From: Ahaetulla prasina
Taxonomy: Eukaryota > Chordata > Lepidosauria > Squamata > Colubridae
DNA length: 64,000 bases
Direction of reading: 5' to 3'
Assembly: GCF_028640845.1 (NCBI RefSeq)
Contig: NC_080548.1
Span: forward strand, 4,892,314 to 4,956,313
The stretch's first letter is position 1. Each line of letters starts with the position of its first letter. This document shows positions 61,901 through 64,000 of this stretch, in pieces. Under the pieces are notes generated by a model. The model ran no database searches. It saw only the letters and a program-made list of their open reading frames with translations, and had not been told where the DNA came from. The position numbers and the translations under genes are program-made.

Positions 61901-62455
61901 ACTTTAAGACTCCTCTGGAAGGCCAGAAGAGTGGAAATGGATCTCACCTTTGGGGACAAGATGTTCCACTAGCCAAAGCCTCTTCTACTGGAGTGAGTGG
62001 AGCGCAGACCATTAGGGTGAGGGGGTTCCCCAGATAATCTCTTCCAATGCCATGAAGGGCTTTAAAGGTGACACTTTGAACCTGGAAGGAAACTGGCAAT
62101 CAATGCATGTTGAATTAATGCAGGTAGCAATCAATTAAATTGCAGGCTTAATACAATCTGTGGATCCATTTGCTCTTGTGTGCGCATATGCCAGTAACTT
62201 TGTCTCATGTCTTGCTGTCATTGGGGTAAAGTGGAAGGGCTGGATAGAAAGCAGTTTTCAATTGTCCACCCTTGGGGCTGTTCTGTTTTAGTCATGGACT
62301 CAACCATAATATAAATACTAATGCCCGAAATGCTCTTGTATTTCAGGAAGAGGAGAGGAGCCTTCAATTCTAAACAGCTGCTCTATCTTGAGAAATACCG
62401 ACCGAAGATGAGGTTACGCTTTAGAGATGCCAATGGGCACTGCATCGTGCAGTAA
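15370..62455 (+). CDS. PTP4A2: PTP4A2 (PRL-2) protein tyrosine phosphatase, spliced
   Basis: Join of 15,370-15,465, 21,760-21,852, 58,893-59,023, 60,395-60,469 and 62,347-62,455, giving 167 residues, the length of vertebrate PTP4A2. The protein is a small dual-specificity-type phosphatase of the PRL family. It binds CNNM magnesium transporters and sits at the plasma membrane and endosomes through a prenyl anchor. Visible hallmarks are the WPFDDG loop with the general acid Asp69, the P-loop HCVAGLGR at 100-107 with catalytic Cys101 and Arg107 followed by Ala108, the redox partner Cys46, a basic C-terminal segment and a terminal CAAX box [12 protein letters not shown] without an MAR prefix, [11 protein letters not shown] and the short C-terminus identify PTP4A2 rather than PTP4A1. 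All introns have GT-AG ends and phases are compatible. Intron 3 is about 37 kb. Confidence 0.97.
16775..16912 (+). mobile_element. tRNA-derived SINE remnant
   Basis: Body of the SINE family seen at 3,883, beginning TTCTAGTTCTGCCTTAGGCAC and continuing AAAGCCAGCTGGATGACTTTGAG. The tRNA-like head is missing. Confidence 0.65.
17033..19642 (-). mobile_element. L1-type element with ORF1 remnant only, 2.6 kb
   Basis: Bounded by a target duplication of about 16-17 bp, CCCTTAATTTTTTAAT at 17,017-17,032 and the same word with one extra T at 19,643-19,659, so both ends are defined. On the minus strand the 5' end (19,642 to about 19,380) is GC-richer and UTR-like. A coiled-coil-like coding remnant follows near 18,660-18,530 ([18 protein letters not shown]) and a 90-codon hydrophilic frame lies at 18,510-18,238. 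The last 1.2 kb is AT-rich with imperfect internal repeats. No endonuclease or RT is present. Length and layout parallel the element at 40,731-43,508, suggesting an ORF1-only non-autonomous L1 family. Confidence 0.65.
18238..18510 (-). pseudogene. Hydrophilic ORF in L1-type element
   Basis: A 90-codon frame starting [16 protein letters not shown], very rich in Lys, Arg, Glu, Asp and Gln. It lies downstream of a coiled-coil-like segment on the same strand, as the middle of an L1 ORF1 would. It lacks the recognisable RNA-recognition-like core seen in the second element, so the assignment rests on position and composition. Confidence 0.4.
19660..21084 (+). other. Intron 2 stretch, nothing recognised
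   Basis: AT-rich DNA after the L1-type element. No open frame with protein-like composition and no repeat that I can place. Confidence 0.4.
21085..21530. repeat. Diverged MITE-like repeat
   Basis: Shares TAGGTCCTCAACTGTGAC, TTACGACTTTGGATTACAAGT and CTTAACAACTGCTGC words with the AGTCCTTGAC-type family. Poorly preserved, so the boundaries are approximate. Confidence 0.45.
21760..21852 (+). CDS. PTP4A2: PTP4A2 coding exon 2 (residues 33-63)
   Basis: Acceptor CACAAAAG, then GAGCTGAAGAAATACGGC; donor CTG|GTGAGT. The 31 codons, phase 0 at both ends, encode [19 protein letters not shown] and on to EGIQVL. Cys46, which can form a regulatory disulfide with the catalytic Cys101 in PRL enzymes, is present. 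Gln62 replaces the His of the human protein. A longer open frame reading through the donor is intron read-through. Confidence 0.96.
22411..22528 (+). repeat. DIRS-A left inverted terminal repeat
   Basis: Starts ATTTTTCCTGCCTGAG. Positions 22,434-22,528 are identical in reverse complement to 28,646-28,740. The outer 23 bases are specific to the left end and reappear, inverted, in the internal complementary region. Confidence 0.9.
22529..23783 (+). other. DIRS-A 5' leader
   Basis: 1.25 kb between the left repeat and the first ORF. It contains a short GT repeat near 22,789-22,806 and AT-rich AATAAT runs at about 23,258-23,380 and 23,660-23,720. No coding signal. It presumably holds the promoter and untranslated leader of the element. 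Confidence 0.6.
23794..25503 (+). CDS. DIRS-A ORF1, gag-like protein, 569 aa
   Basis: An uninterrupted 569-codon frame. The N-terminus is basic and helix-forming (about residues 30-85, Lys/Ala/Arg/Gln-rich). An acidic stretch lies near 205-235, a conserved core from about 250 to 500 ([34 protein letters not shown]), and an Arg/Gly-rich tail ends [13 protein letters not shown], suited to nucleic acid binding. The core recurs in the decayed copies B, C and D, which identifies it as the structural (gag-like) protein. An ATG at 23,784 in another frame gives [10 protein letters not shown], similar to the start of copies B and D (M..SDLSSD). The ancestral start may therefore be there, with a frameshift just after it. 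Confidence 0.85.
   Translation: MPHLVTRLEVTDASQPQRAATEGSKSRCHKTRSGSSEAAAKLRAKALALKRPTKAQEKAEKRRQKALERQVQRNTNKATKSTFIRDQVQPMEKDPMVEPDPSSSFLARALSPQPSGSGSNTGRPSSTPINLVASQGDRQTIDQVTEMPELVRKWIAEAVHRELEAGKSRNRQSVLGTEAQSQDRDQVETEPADGHMGSRSDSSDSPSEAESSPSMEDEQWDQELSEEEGFLPEQPMFKGLFRPHLFKALLSKAKVVTKQGLLGEQSACPEQDPADMLFSEPTMETDTVPAPKLFLDMIKKQWEAPAALPNMSSLERWFFNTASDLMELLRVPEVDDPVLALASSSATLVEPEEVLKPEDRKLEQALTKTHQAAAWGIRAATAASFFSRAVLLWLKQMQEKVPVTDPRTHQDFNKIVAAVEYTADATMSSAKYVAKSIASSVTARRFLWLKNWQADTKRRWRLASVPFKGAKLFGEALEPVLTETKGKKKVLTALSRRGDTRFPPSFRKSYFRPYWGSAFGRYQRGFQTQGGQWGHYHHSEEGSSDKGRSRGQSQRPFRGRGNRSFRRHR
25349..28447 (+). CDS. DIRS-A ORF2: RT, RNase H and tyrosine recombinase in one frame
   Basis: A 1,032-codon frame overlapping ORF1 by 155 bases in a different frame. 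The reverse transcriptase spans about residues 115-300 with catalytic YLDD at 257-260. RNase H spans about 415-540: TTDAS with Asp422, then NWLELRA, LLTDN and NVRADWLSR. The tyrosine recombinase spans about 690-1,020: RRISEL with Arg832/833, HSTR at 962-965 and the nucleophile HYR at Tyr998. Between RNase H and recombinase the frame reads low-complexity sequence, because the methyltransferase-like domain found there is in another frame from about 27,105. All visible catalytic residues of RT, RNase H and recombinase are present. How it is translated (internal start or frameshift from ORF1) is unknown. Confidence 0.88.
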   Translation: MADIREVFKHREVSGATIITQRRGPLTKAGPAVSRSVLFGGGATAPSADTADGRHQAPIGGRLGLFADQWEKTTSDLWIRETISSGLSLEFLAPPPTVLFRCPRSRDATKREIMDTAVQHLLNIGAVEPVPVHEQWSGYYSMLFVIQKASGGLRPILNLKGLNRYVKYRRFKMHSLRSILTNVRKGDFLTSIDLTEAYLHVPINRKHRRFLRFFYDGKHLQYRALPFGLASAPRVFTKILAALGALLRARPIRIQAYLDDILVQSVSHRQAIEDLRETILCLQTHGFSINMGKSHVIPTNRLLHLGAVIDTLKGQVFLSPDRLQSIKDLVVQIRSQRRVPLALLSSLLGKMISCIEVVPWARFHARPLQWFMLPFQRSGRDTSQFKVRVPGDVLMSLRWWKSRNMERGCHFLEQDRITVTTDASLIGWGAHCQDQVIQGSWSRGETKRSINWLELRAARLALRHFRHCLRDRHVLLLTDNITVKAHINRQGGTRSRGLMAEADRLCRWAERNVISIRAEHIAGIDNVRADWLSRAPLDPAEWRLDPELFKEIVRRFGQPVIDLFASPANHQLPRYFSRSPAPGAEGKRPPSSLAQGSTICLPADGYPSSGNWSDSADQGTGHSGGTILAQKAVVRGSGTSVGRRTMEDSTRQGVSQSGTGSSPGSPVVALDRVAVERRLLERRKFPSDVITTMQAARRPSTTRIYDSTWRTFVIWCTGRSIQPTKVKVPQLLQFLQAGLKKGLAPGTLRRQVAAIASVLGSAGRRSVTKDPEVKRFLRGATNLRPAVVHRYPTWDLQKVLQALCKAPLNRLGQFTSVFDLQDAVLVAITSARRISELAALSVREDLCVFHSDRVVLRLDPTFVPKVNSWFHRAQELVLPDFCPNPSHAKERVWHTLDVRRALRVYIKRTRAFRRTEALFVSFQPSTMGQKLSASAVGRLLRATIARAYEAQALPRPKAITAHSTRSAATSAAWATQASVEEICRAATWSTPSPFIRHYRIDAYASAEAAFGRRVLQRVVETPEGDDQTASHP
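27105..27389 (+). pseudogene. DIRS-A methyltransferase-like domain in a shifted frame
   Basis: The end of the RNase H frame reads [19 protein letters not shown], the usual lead-in to the methyltransferase-like domain of DIRS elements. From 27,105 the continuation is found in another frame: [19 protein letters not shown], then [17 protein letters not shown], to a TAG at 27,387-27,389. The YAFPP motif and the VAP.WP.R.WF block match the phage-Dam-like domain of DIRS pol. The shift can be explained by a 2-base deletion or 1-base insertion at about 27,101-27,107. Copy C keeps the same block at 44,900-45,140. Confidence 0.7.
28469..28560. repeat. DIRS-A internal complementary region
   Basis: 28,469-28,506 is the reverse complement of the left end 22,411-22,449 with one mismatch and one missing T. 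28,504-28,560 is the reverse complement of the right end 28,733-28,789 at 56 of 57 positions. The two meet at a shared AAT. This is the guide by which DIRS elements join their ends into a circle. Confidence 0.92.
28646..28789 (-). repeat. DIRS-A right inverted terminal repeat
   Basis: Inner 95 bases (28,646-28,740) pair perfectly with the left repeat. The outer 49 bases, ending AACACCCATT, are unique to the right end and are mirrored in the internal complementary region. The distance from the ORF2 stop to the inner edge is about 200 bases. Confidence 0.9.
28792..29090 (-). repeat. MITE-like repeat fragment
   Basis: Diverged copy of the AGTCCTTGAC-type family (ATTGTTAAGTGATGCGGTTGG; TTGCTTAACAACCAGCC). 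It lies directly against the right end of DIRS-A, so DIRS-A may have inserted at its edge. Confidence 0.45.
29100..30690 (+). other. Intron 3 stretch, no gene recognised
   Basis: Mixed sequence with short TGTGTG, TATATA and CACACA alternations near 30,150-30,205. Nothing coding is supported. Confidence 0.45.
30697..30806 (-). mobile_element. (ATT)n and L2 3' tail (reverse)
   Basis: About 20 copies of ATT (30,697-30,757) followed by the reverse complement of the L2 terminal hairpin (TTTTTATACCGCCCTTCTCC..GGACTCAGGGCGGT). The L2 body is absent, so only the last 50 bases or so of the element were inserted, with an expanded tail. Confidence 0.8.
31375..32000 (+). mobile_element. L2 LINE 3' part nested in DIRS-B
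   Basis: Carries the L2 C-terminal block in one open frame ([62 protein letters not shown]), well preserved over about 120 codons. The terminal hairpin CTGCCCTGAGTCC..AAGGGCGG follows at about 31,918-31,950, then an AATC and AAAT tail to about 31,995. It is less decayed than the copy at 1-840. Confidence 0.88.
33179..34408 (+). pseudogene. DIRS-B gag-like ORF with one in-frame stop
   Basis: Two open stretches, 33,179-33,994 and 34,016-34,408, are in the same frame and separated by a TAG at 33,992-33,994. They match the ORF1 core of [26 protein letters not shown], then [19 protein letters not shown] and an Arg-rich end [13 protein letters not shown]. The N-terminal part (32,680-33,060, [12 protein letters not shown]) is broken by frameshifts and stops. 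Confidence 0.8.
34405..34640 (+). pseudogene. DIRS-B RT N-terminal fragment
   Basis: After the gag stop, another frame gives [17 protein letters not shown] and [17 protein letters not shown], matching the start of the DIRS-A RT region ([30 protein letters not shown]). Similarity ends near 34,640, well before the RT active site. Confidence 0.75.
34866..35896 (+). mobile_element. CR1 LINE 3' half with (ATC)n tail
   Basis: The open frame at 34,875-35,630 is the C-terminal half of CR1 ORF2: [21 protein letters not shown] (RT motif B region), [32 protein letters not shown] and [17 protein letters not shown]. The RT active-site FADD has become FTGI with a deletion, so RT is inactive. The 3' UTR ends GGGTTGGACTAGAAGACCTCC..CAATTCTG, followed by a short ATC repeat at 35,880-35,896. 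Truncation of the 5' end is typical for CR1. Confidence 0.9.
35897..37157 (+). other. Intron 3 stretch, no gene recognised
   Basis: AT-rich sequence; a weak trace of the AGTCCTTGAC-type repeat at about 36,826-36,890 (TTCACTTAGCAACAGC). No coding sequence supported. Confidence 0.4.
37166..37932. mobile_element. hAT foldback MITE, 767 bp
   Basis: Ends are CAGGGATGAAATGCTACC and ACATTTCACCCCTG, good inverted repeats. Identical 8 bp target duplications GTCCTTCT lie at 37,158-37,165 and 37,933-37,940. The interior has an imperfect inverted repeat: GAAGCCGACAGCAAAAGTAG near 37,370 and CTACTTTTGCTGTCGGCTTT near 37,558, plus GTGTCCCTC and GAGGGACAC nearer the centre. No transposase is encoded. A fragment of the same family lies at about 6,709-6,810. 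Confidence 0.9.
37975..38110 (+). repeat. DIRS-C left inverted terminal repeat
   Basis: AATCCAGGAATAGTAATGGG, CTCTGTCTCATAGCTCATTA and AAGTTGTGTGGACACACCTC all recur in reverse complement at 47,120-47,250, with scattered differences and short indels. The repeat pair is clearly older than that of DIRS-A. Confidence 0.85.
38738..40730 (+). pseudogene. DIRS-C gag-like remnants, part 1
   Basis: Broken frames resembling the DIRS gag. The first N-terminal segment (38,790-38,965) reads [20 protein letters not shown] and [21 protein letters not shown] second N-terminal-like segment lies at 39,540-39,900 ([17 protein letters not shown]..). Core pieces follow at 40,220-40,650 ([33 protein letters not shown]). 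The last codons before 40,730 correspond to the [14 protein letters not shown] block, where the L1 insertion cuts the gene. Confidence 0.75.
40715..40730 (+). repeat. Target duplication, left copy (L1 in DIRS-C)
   Basis: ACAGTGTCATTTTTCA. It matches 43,509-43,524 at 15 of 16 positions and fixes the limits of the nested L1. Confidence 0.9.
40731..43508 (-). mobile_element. L1-type ORF1-only element, 2.8 kb
   Basis: Inserted in the gag of DIRS-C with a 16 bp target duplication. On the minus strand the order is a GC-rich 5' UTR (43,508 to about 42,830), ORF1 from ATG at 42,823 to the stop at 41,841, then 1.1 kb of 3' UTR with a purine-rich tract (plus strand pyrimidine-rich near 40,850-41,030 and 41,128-41,160). 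The 3' end is A-rich, with a T run on the plus strand at 40,740. No endonuclease or RT remnant is present, and the whole length is accounted for. The layout is like the ORF1-only half-L1 elements known in mammals. Confidence 0.8.
41841..42823 (-). pseudogene. L1 ORF1p-like reading frame, broken
   Basis: About 327 codons in total, close to the usual ORF1p length. The N-terminal part ([20 protein letters not shown]) leads into a long coiled coil ([20 protein letters not shown]) with stops and at least one frameshift. The C-terminal part, open over 182 codons from 42,389, has the RNA-recognition and C-terminal domain pattern: [38 protein letters not shown] and [23 protein letters not shown]1p is an RNA chaperone that trimerises through its coiled coil. 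This copy is defective. Confidence 0.85.
43509..43524 (+). repeat. Target duplication, right copy (L1 in DIRS-C)
   Basis: ACAGCGTCATTTTTCA, one base different from the left copy at 40,715-40,730. The gag reading resumes here as [20 protein letters not shown]. Confidence 0.9.
43509..43853 (+). pseudogene. DIRS-C gag-like remnant, part 2
   Basis: Continues the gag core after the L1: [57 protein letters not shown] and [16 protein letters not shown], all aligning with DIRS-A ORF1 residues of about 395-490. It ends at a stop at 43,851. Confidence 0.8.
44102..44899 (+). pseudogene. DIRS-C reverse transcriptase remnant
   Basis: Resembles [47 protein letters not shown], then after a stop [19 protein letters not shown]. 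From 44,549 it reads [20 protein letters not shown] and [11 protein letters not shown], so the YLDD motif is retained. It ends at 44,899. The next bases already read as the methyltransferase-like block, so RNase H is deleted. Confidence 0.82.
44900..45140 (+). pseudogene. DIRS-C methyltransferase-like block
   Basis: [20 protein letters not shown] followed by [20 protein letters not shown] and [15 protein letters not shown]. The same block lies in DIRS-A at 27,105-27,389. Here it follows a truncated RT directly. This copy helps identify the frame change in DIRS-A. Confidence 0.75.
45150..45960 (+). pseudogene. DIRS-C tyrosine recombinase, first segment
   Basis: Begins [20 protein letters not shown] (compare [16 protein letters not shown] in DIRS-A) and continues through the [20 protein letters not shown] region. 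It skips a stretch that should contain the H..R motif and ends with [20 protein letters not shown], which holds the Tyr. Internal deletion plus frameshifts make it inactive. Sequence after 45,960 still matches the DIRS-A end up to about GGACAG, where the second segment joins. Confidence 0.75.
45990..46900 (+). pseudogene. DIRS-C tyrosine recombinase, second segment
   Basis: A second partial recombinase that begins inside the N-terminal part ([20 protein letters not shown]). It runs through [38 protein letters not shown] and [15 protein letters not shown], which keeps the H..R motif, toward a broken [10 protein letters not shown]. It leads directly into the internal complementary region and right end. 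It is broken by several frameshifts. Confidence 0.78.
46965..47050. repeat. DIRS-C internal complementary region
   Basis: The part TTCCTGGATTCTCTTGTTAG..CACTGGAGAA mirrors the left end. The part GGGGCATTGG..TTTACCTGAGATGCTCCTC..GGTGTGCTGAGAGAGAATT mirrors the right end, with several mismatches. Confidence 0.8.
47115..47285 (-). repeat. DIRS-C right inverted terminal repeat
   Basis: Reverse complement of the left end over about 130 bases with small indels, plus an outer extension ending in GCCCC that is mirrored in the internal complementary region. Confidence 0.82.
47368..47483. mobile_element. Very short hAT MITE, 116 bp
   Basis: The right end AGTTTGACACCCCTG and left end TATGTGTGTCAAACT are inverted repeats. 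TTCTACTT at 47,360-47,367 is repeated exactly at 47,484-47,491, an 8 bp target duplication. Non-coding. Confidence 0.8.
47815..50215 (+). mobile_element. DIRS-D: 5' part of a decayed DIRS element
   Basis: The left part (CTCCGGTGTGCTGCTTGGAGAATCC.. CAGAGACTGAGTG) is related to DIRS-B. A leader and gag-like pieces follow to about 50,215, ending inside the conserved gag block. RT and everything downstream are absent. A CR1 fragment follows. Confidence 0.75.
48985..50216 (+). pseudogene. DIRS-D gag-like remnants
   Basis: The N-terminal frame begins [20 protein letters not shown], then [20 protein letters not shown]. Later pieces in other frames include [20 protein letters not shown] and, from 49,896, [20 protein letters not shown] and [20 protein letters not shown]. 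At least three frameshifts or stops separate them. The start resembles copy B and the out-of-frame ATG of copy A. Confidence 0.75.
50290..50830 (+). mobile_element. CR1 LINE 3' fragment, strongly decayed
   Basis: Matches the CR1 at 34,866 at DNA level: CCTGTGAGAAGGATCTTGG.GTCCTAGTGGAC, AACTAAGAAGAAATTTCCTGA, and an end AGACCTCCAAGGTTCCCTGCAG..GGTTCTATGA. Several internal deletions. No open frame. Confidence 0.8.
50840..53301 (+). other. Intron 3 stretch, no gene recognised
   Basis: Largely unique-looking AT-rich sequence. It includes a short direct repeat of CTCTGTCCAACCTATTT at about 51,718-51,755. No supported coding region or classified repeat. Confidence 0.4.
53500..54200 (+). repeat. 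Long CT-rich (polypyrimidine) tract
   Basis: About 700 bases almost entirely of C and T on the plus strand, made of CTCTCT, CCTT and TTTCTC units with periodic CATTTC or CATCATTTTC words. It lies inside the hAT-type element and ends next to an alternating GT/GC run. Long mirror-like purine-pyrimidine tracts can form triplex DNA. Confidence 0.9.
54203..54241. repeat. Alternating (GT)n(GC)n run
   Basis: About 39 bases of alternating pyrimidine and purine, GT then CG dinucleotides, with one CCC interruption. This is the sequence type with the strongest tendency to adopt Z-DNA. Confidence 0.85.
54995..56050 (+). other. Intron 3 stretch, no gene recognised
   Basis: AT-rich sequence with no supported gene or classified repeat. 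Confidence 0.4.
56052..56163 (+). repeat. (CATAA)n pentanucleotide microsatellite
   Basis: About 22 near-perfect copies of CATAA. It directly abuts the 3' terminus of the reverse-oriented CR1 at 56,164, so it is best read as the expanded tail of that LINE. Confidence 0.95.
56164..56420 (-). mobile_element. CR1 LINE 3' end (reverse)
   Basis: Reverse complement of the CR1 3' end seen at 35,600-35,880: GAAGGGACCTTGGAGGCCTTC, CCCAGGCAGGAAACCCTACA, GGTTATCCAACATTTTCTTA and GAAATTTCTCCTTAGTTCTAAG. It ends near 56,420. The terminal microsatellite differs from that of the other CR1 copy. Confidence 0.88.
56730..56950. repeat. MITE-like AAATAAGACC repeat
   Basis: Contains TTTCCCCCAAATAAGACCTA on the left and GGTCTTATTTTGGGGGAAACACGG on the right, inverted relative to each other, plus internal AATAAGCCCTA words. 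It looks like a small non-autonomous DNA transposon. A GACA repeat follows. Its outer limits are uncertain. Confidence 0.55.
56960..58070 (+). other. Intron 3 stretch, no gene recognised
   Basis: AT-rich DNA. A degenerate SINE-like word (GGCCCAAAGTCACCCAGCAGG) lies at about 57,921-57,942. Nothing else is supported. Confidence 0.4.
58073..58487. mobile_element. TA-flanked MITE, 415 bp
   Basis: Inverted ends read TACCATATTTTTTTGGAGTA (left) and TACTCCGAAAAATACGGTA (right), continuing into TAAGACGCACC and GGTGTGTCTTA. TA dinucleotides flank both sides, as produced by Tc1/mariner-type transposition. The internal GC-richer part encodes nothing recognisable. Confidence 0.8.
58755..58867 (-). mobile_element. 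tRNA-derived SINE next to exon 3 acceptor
   Basis: Reverse copy of the SINE family at 3,883: GGCCCAAAGTCACCCAGACGG, CTCCCAGTTTCTACCTAAGT and AACCATTCAGACCAAACTGG. It ends 25 bases before PTP4A2 coding exon 3. The acceptor's pyrimidine tract is the intervening TATTCCTCTTCTTCTCTTCC. Confidence 0.75.
58893..59023 (+). CDS. PTP4A2: PTP4A2 coding exon 3 (residues 64-107, catalytic core)
   Basis: Acceptor CTTCTTCTCTTCCCAAG, then GACTGGCCG. It encodes [40 protein letters not shown] and G, ending after the first two bases of the Arg107 codon (AG|GTAAAC). Contains Asp69 and Cys101. Compared with the mammalian enzyme, residues 75-76 read Gly-Glu and residue 79 is Glu, all outside the catalytic loops. 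Confidence 0.97.
59024..60394 (+). other. PTP4A2: PTP4A2 intron 4
   Basis: 1.37 kb, GTAAAC to CCAG. It contains a tandem duplication of about 40 bases, CTTATCCCTTGTGTCAGATACTACTG at about 59,230-59,292, and no classified repeat. Confidence 0.85.
60395..60469 (+). CDS. PTP4A2: PTP4A2 coding exon 4 (residues 107-132)
   Basis: Acceptor TCCTTCCAG. Completes Arg107, then encodes [20 protein letters not shown] and QFIR, and ends CA|GTGAGT inside the Gln132 codon. Ala108 after the P-loop Arg is typical of PRL enzymes and accounts for their low catalytic rate. Confidence 0.96.
60470..62346 (+). other. PTP4A2: PTP4A2 intron 5
   Basis: 1.88 kb, GTGAGT to TTTCAG. It holds a BovB LINE 3' end (61,200-61,657), AT dinucleotide-rich sequence at about 61,690-61,745, and a decayed unclassified repeat at about 61,790-62,130 (AAGGGCTTTAAAGGTGACACTTTGAACC). 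Confidence 0.85.
61200..61657 (+). mobile_element. BovB (RTE-clade) LINE 3' end
   Basis: Translates to the C-terminal region of BovB ORF2: [56 protein letters not shown] and [18 protein letters not shown] frameshift follows near 61,510. The 3' end GGTCGCGATGGGTCGGACACGAC is diagnostic. BovB is known to have moved horizontally between squamates, ruminants and other animals. This copy is truncated and inactive. Confidence 0.92.
62347..62455 (+). CDS. PTP4A2: PTP4A2 coding exon 5 (residues 132-167 and stop)
   Basis: Acceptor CTTGTATTTCAG. Completes Gln132, then encodes [20 protein letters not shown] and [15 protein letters not shown], ending in TAA. The basic stretch and the prenylation box direct the protein to membranes. 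In mammals the box is CCVQ. Here the second Cys is Ile, while the prenylated Cys at -4 is kept. Confidence 0.97.
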
Positions 62456-62608
62456 GCCAAGTCCCTTTGTGATGTCTTTGACGCTATCATGGCTGTCTTT
62501 CTGGACTTGTGGAATCTGGAATTGTAATTCTTGCATTGAGCGACATCCTGGCCGTCGTGGAGTCAGGGCTCCTCCGCCTTTCTCCTAATGATAATGATTG
62601 TGATAAAA

Positions 62609-62620
62609 AATAAAATTAAA
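62609..62620 (+). terminator. PTP4A2: Proximal polyadenylation signals
   Basis: AATAAA at 62,609-62,614 directly followed by ATTAAA at 62,615-62,620, about 155 bases after the stop codon. Cleavage would be expected near 62,635-62,650. Confidence 0.55.
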
Positions 62621-63768
62621 ACGAAACATTTCAGTGCAGGATTGTCTTCTCATGTTACAGTCTGATCATCTGCCAAGTGATGGGAGTTTCCTTTTCTGTA
62701 TTTTTAACTTTTTTTGGTGGAAGAAAACCAAATTGATTTTATGTTTTGAGGAACACCGGAGTATGTGCAGAAATTAGTAATGGCGGAGTAGGACGGGGAG
62801 CCCTAATGAGGTCCTAGCCTGAATTTATTATTATTTTTTAGTTTTAGAAGTGGATTCTCTTTCATTTTGTTGAAACCTGGAAGATAGAATTGGAGTTTGT
62901 ATGGTCCATGTGAGTGAGCAGCAGCCTTAAACCCTGTGGGGTGCTTTTAGAAATAGTGTGATATATGTATGTATGTACGTTTGCTGGCAACTGGTTGTTT
63001 GTACCAGGGAGGGAGAGGCAGCATCAGTAAATCTGATATTCTGGGTTAAAGCCCTTAAACTAGGTAGTATCTACAAGCATCTTTCAGTTCAAACCTGAAG
63101 AGGCACCAGGAAGAAGGCTGGGGCATGGGCTCATTTCATAATGCTGGGGGGTTGTGATACATTTAACAGTGACGTTTCATGCTCTTATTATGCAGGTGTC
63201 CAAATTATGATGGTGGGTATTTCTGATGTTGTCTTCAGTGCTGAGATATATTGCTCGACATTTGTCTACAGTTACATGTTATCTAAATGTTTTGAGTTAG
63301 AAGTTAACTTCCTGCAACTTAAACAGAAAAAAATATCTTCCAGCAAAGAGAGAGACTGTGAATGTTTTTGGTGAAAACATTTAAAATGCCAACTATACTA
63401 TCATCCAGGATGGATGAAAAGGTGGTACGCTTCCTCCCTGGAGAGATCTTAACAGTTGAATCAAGTCTCGTCTTCTCATGCTGCTTTTCCATCCATTGGC
63501 ATCTTGAGCTCCCAATGCCTGTAGGCATTTTTCCAGCTTAGCCTCTCATAGAGTTCACCTTAACCACTGATTGCCTTTTTAACTTTTCACCAGGTTCTTA
63601 AGGGAGACTTGCTGATCACATACTGTCAATGCCTCATATGTTTATGTTGTCTGTGTAAAATATCGGGAAACTGGGCTCAGTTTTGATTACTGATTTTGAT
63701 TAGGAAAGGCAGGAAGTTTTGCTTGTATGTTTGTTCATTTTAAGTTACTTCTCTGCCAAATTGCTTCA

Positions 63769-63774
63769 ATTAAA
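63769..63774 (+). terminator. Possible distal polyadenylation signal
   Basis: ATTAAA followed within 20-70 bases by T-rich and TGTTTG-rich sequence. It would give a 3' UTR of about 1.3 kb. Confidence 0.3.
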
Positions 63775-64000
63775 CTGAGTTGTTTGTCTTCCAACTCAGT
63801 TTTGCTTTTTAAAATGTGTTTGCTGAAGATTTTTAATTTATATTCTTCAGTCTTTGTGCAGCCTCAGGCTCCAGTGGGTTCCTCCAGCTGCTCTATCAGT
63901 GAACACAGACAAGGCCTTCCAGCTCTCCAACAGGGTATCTCATGGTATATTGTGCTGAATCACTTGATACACAGTAGTCCTTTTAAATATTTTGAATCTA
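63775..64000. other. Downstream flank, nothing recognised
   Basis: Unremarkable sequence to the window edge. No start of a neighbouring gene is visible. Confidence 0.4.

Larger units (their letters stand above)
62456..63774 (+). other. PTP4A2: PTP4A2 3' UTR (extent uncertain)
   Basis: The sequence after the stop is free of recognisable repeats, as usual for a conserved 3' UTR. A proximal polyadenylation cluster lies at 62,609-62,620 and a possible distal ATTAAA at 63,769-63,774. Which end is used cannot be told from sequence. Confidence 0.5.

Noticed and set aside
15370..62455. Assignment of the phosphatase to PTP4A1 or PTP4A3
   Set aside because: The protein starts directly with MNRPAPVE, has [17 protein letters not shown] and [10 protein letters not shown], is 167 residues long and ends in CIVQ. 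PTP4A1 has an MAR prefix, a longer C-terminus and [11 protein letters not shown].

Overview
The window is vertebrate nuclear DNA, almost certainly from a squamate reptile and probably a snake. The evidence is the repeat mix: L2, CR1, BovB and ORF1-only L1 LINEs, tRNA-derived SINEs, several hAT MITEs, a Gypsy fragment and abundant DIRS elements, with microsatellites at CR1 3' ends. One host gene is recognisable: PTP4A2 (PRL-2), a prenylated dual-specificity phosphatase, on the + strand. A CpG-island promoter lies at about 7,770-8,900. A probable non-coding first exon ends at 8,318. A 5' UTR/coding exon spans 14,787-15,465. Further coding exons lie at 21,760-21,852, 58,893-59,023, 60,395-60,469 and 62,347-62,455, all with consensus splice sites. 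The joined product is 167 residues with an intact catalytic site and a C-terminal CAAX box. The 5' UTR carries a series of short upstream ORFs.

Layout: 1-7,450 is upstream repeat-rich DNA (L2 LINE, 5'-truncated Gypsy element with its 3' LTR, SINEs, small hAT). 7,450-8,900 is a MITE-like repeat abutting the CpG island. 8,319-14,786 is intron 1, with a 664 bp foldback hAT. 15,466-21,759 is intron 2, with an ORF1-only type L1 bounded by target duplications. 21,853-58,892 is a 37 kb intron 3 holding four DIRS-family tyrosine-recombinase retrotransposons (A to D), CR1 and L2 copies, a second ORF1-only L1 nested in DIRS-C, three hAT elements with 8 bp duplications and a TA-flanked MITE. 59,024-62,346 are introns 4 and 5, the latter with a BovB 3' end. 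62,456 onward is 3' UTR and flank.

The most unusual object is DIRS-A (22,411-28,789). It has 95/95 identical inverted repeats, an internal complementary region matching both termini, a 569-codon gag-like ORF and a 1,032-codon ORF. In that second ORF, RT and RNase H run directly into a tyrosine recombinase, because a frame change at about 27,104 skips the methyltransferase-like domain, which stays open in another frame. DIRS-C is a decayed composite: two recombinase segments, no RNase H and an L1 nested in its gag. The host gene and the elements are not functionally connected by anything visible. The elements mainly enlarge one intron, although one SINE lies only about 25 bp from an essential splice acceptor.
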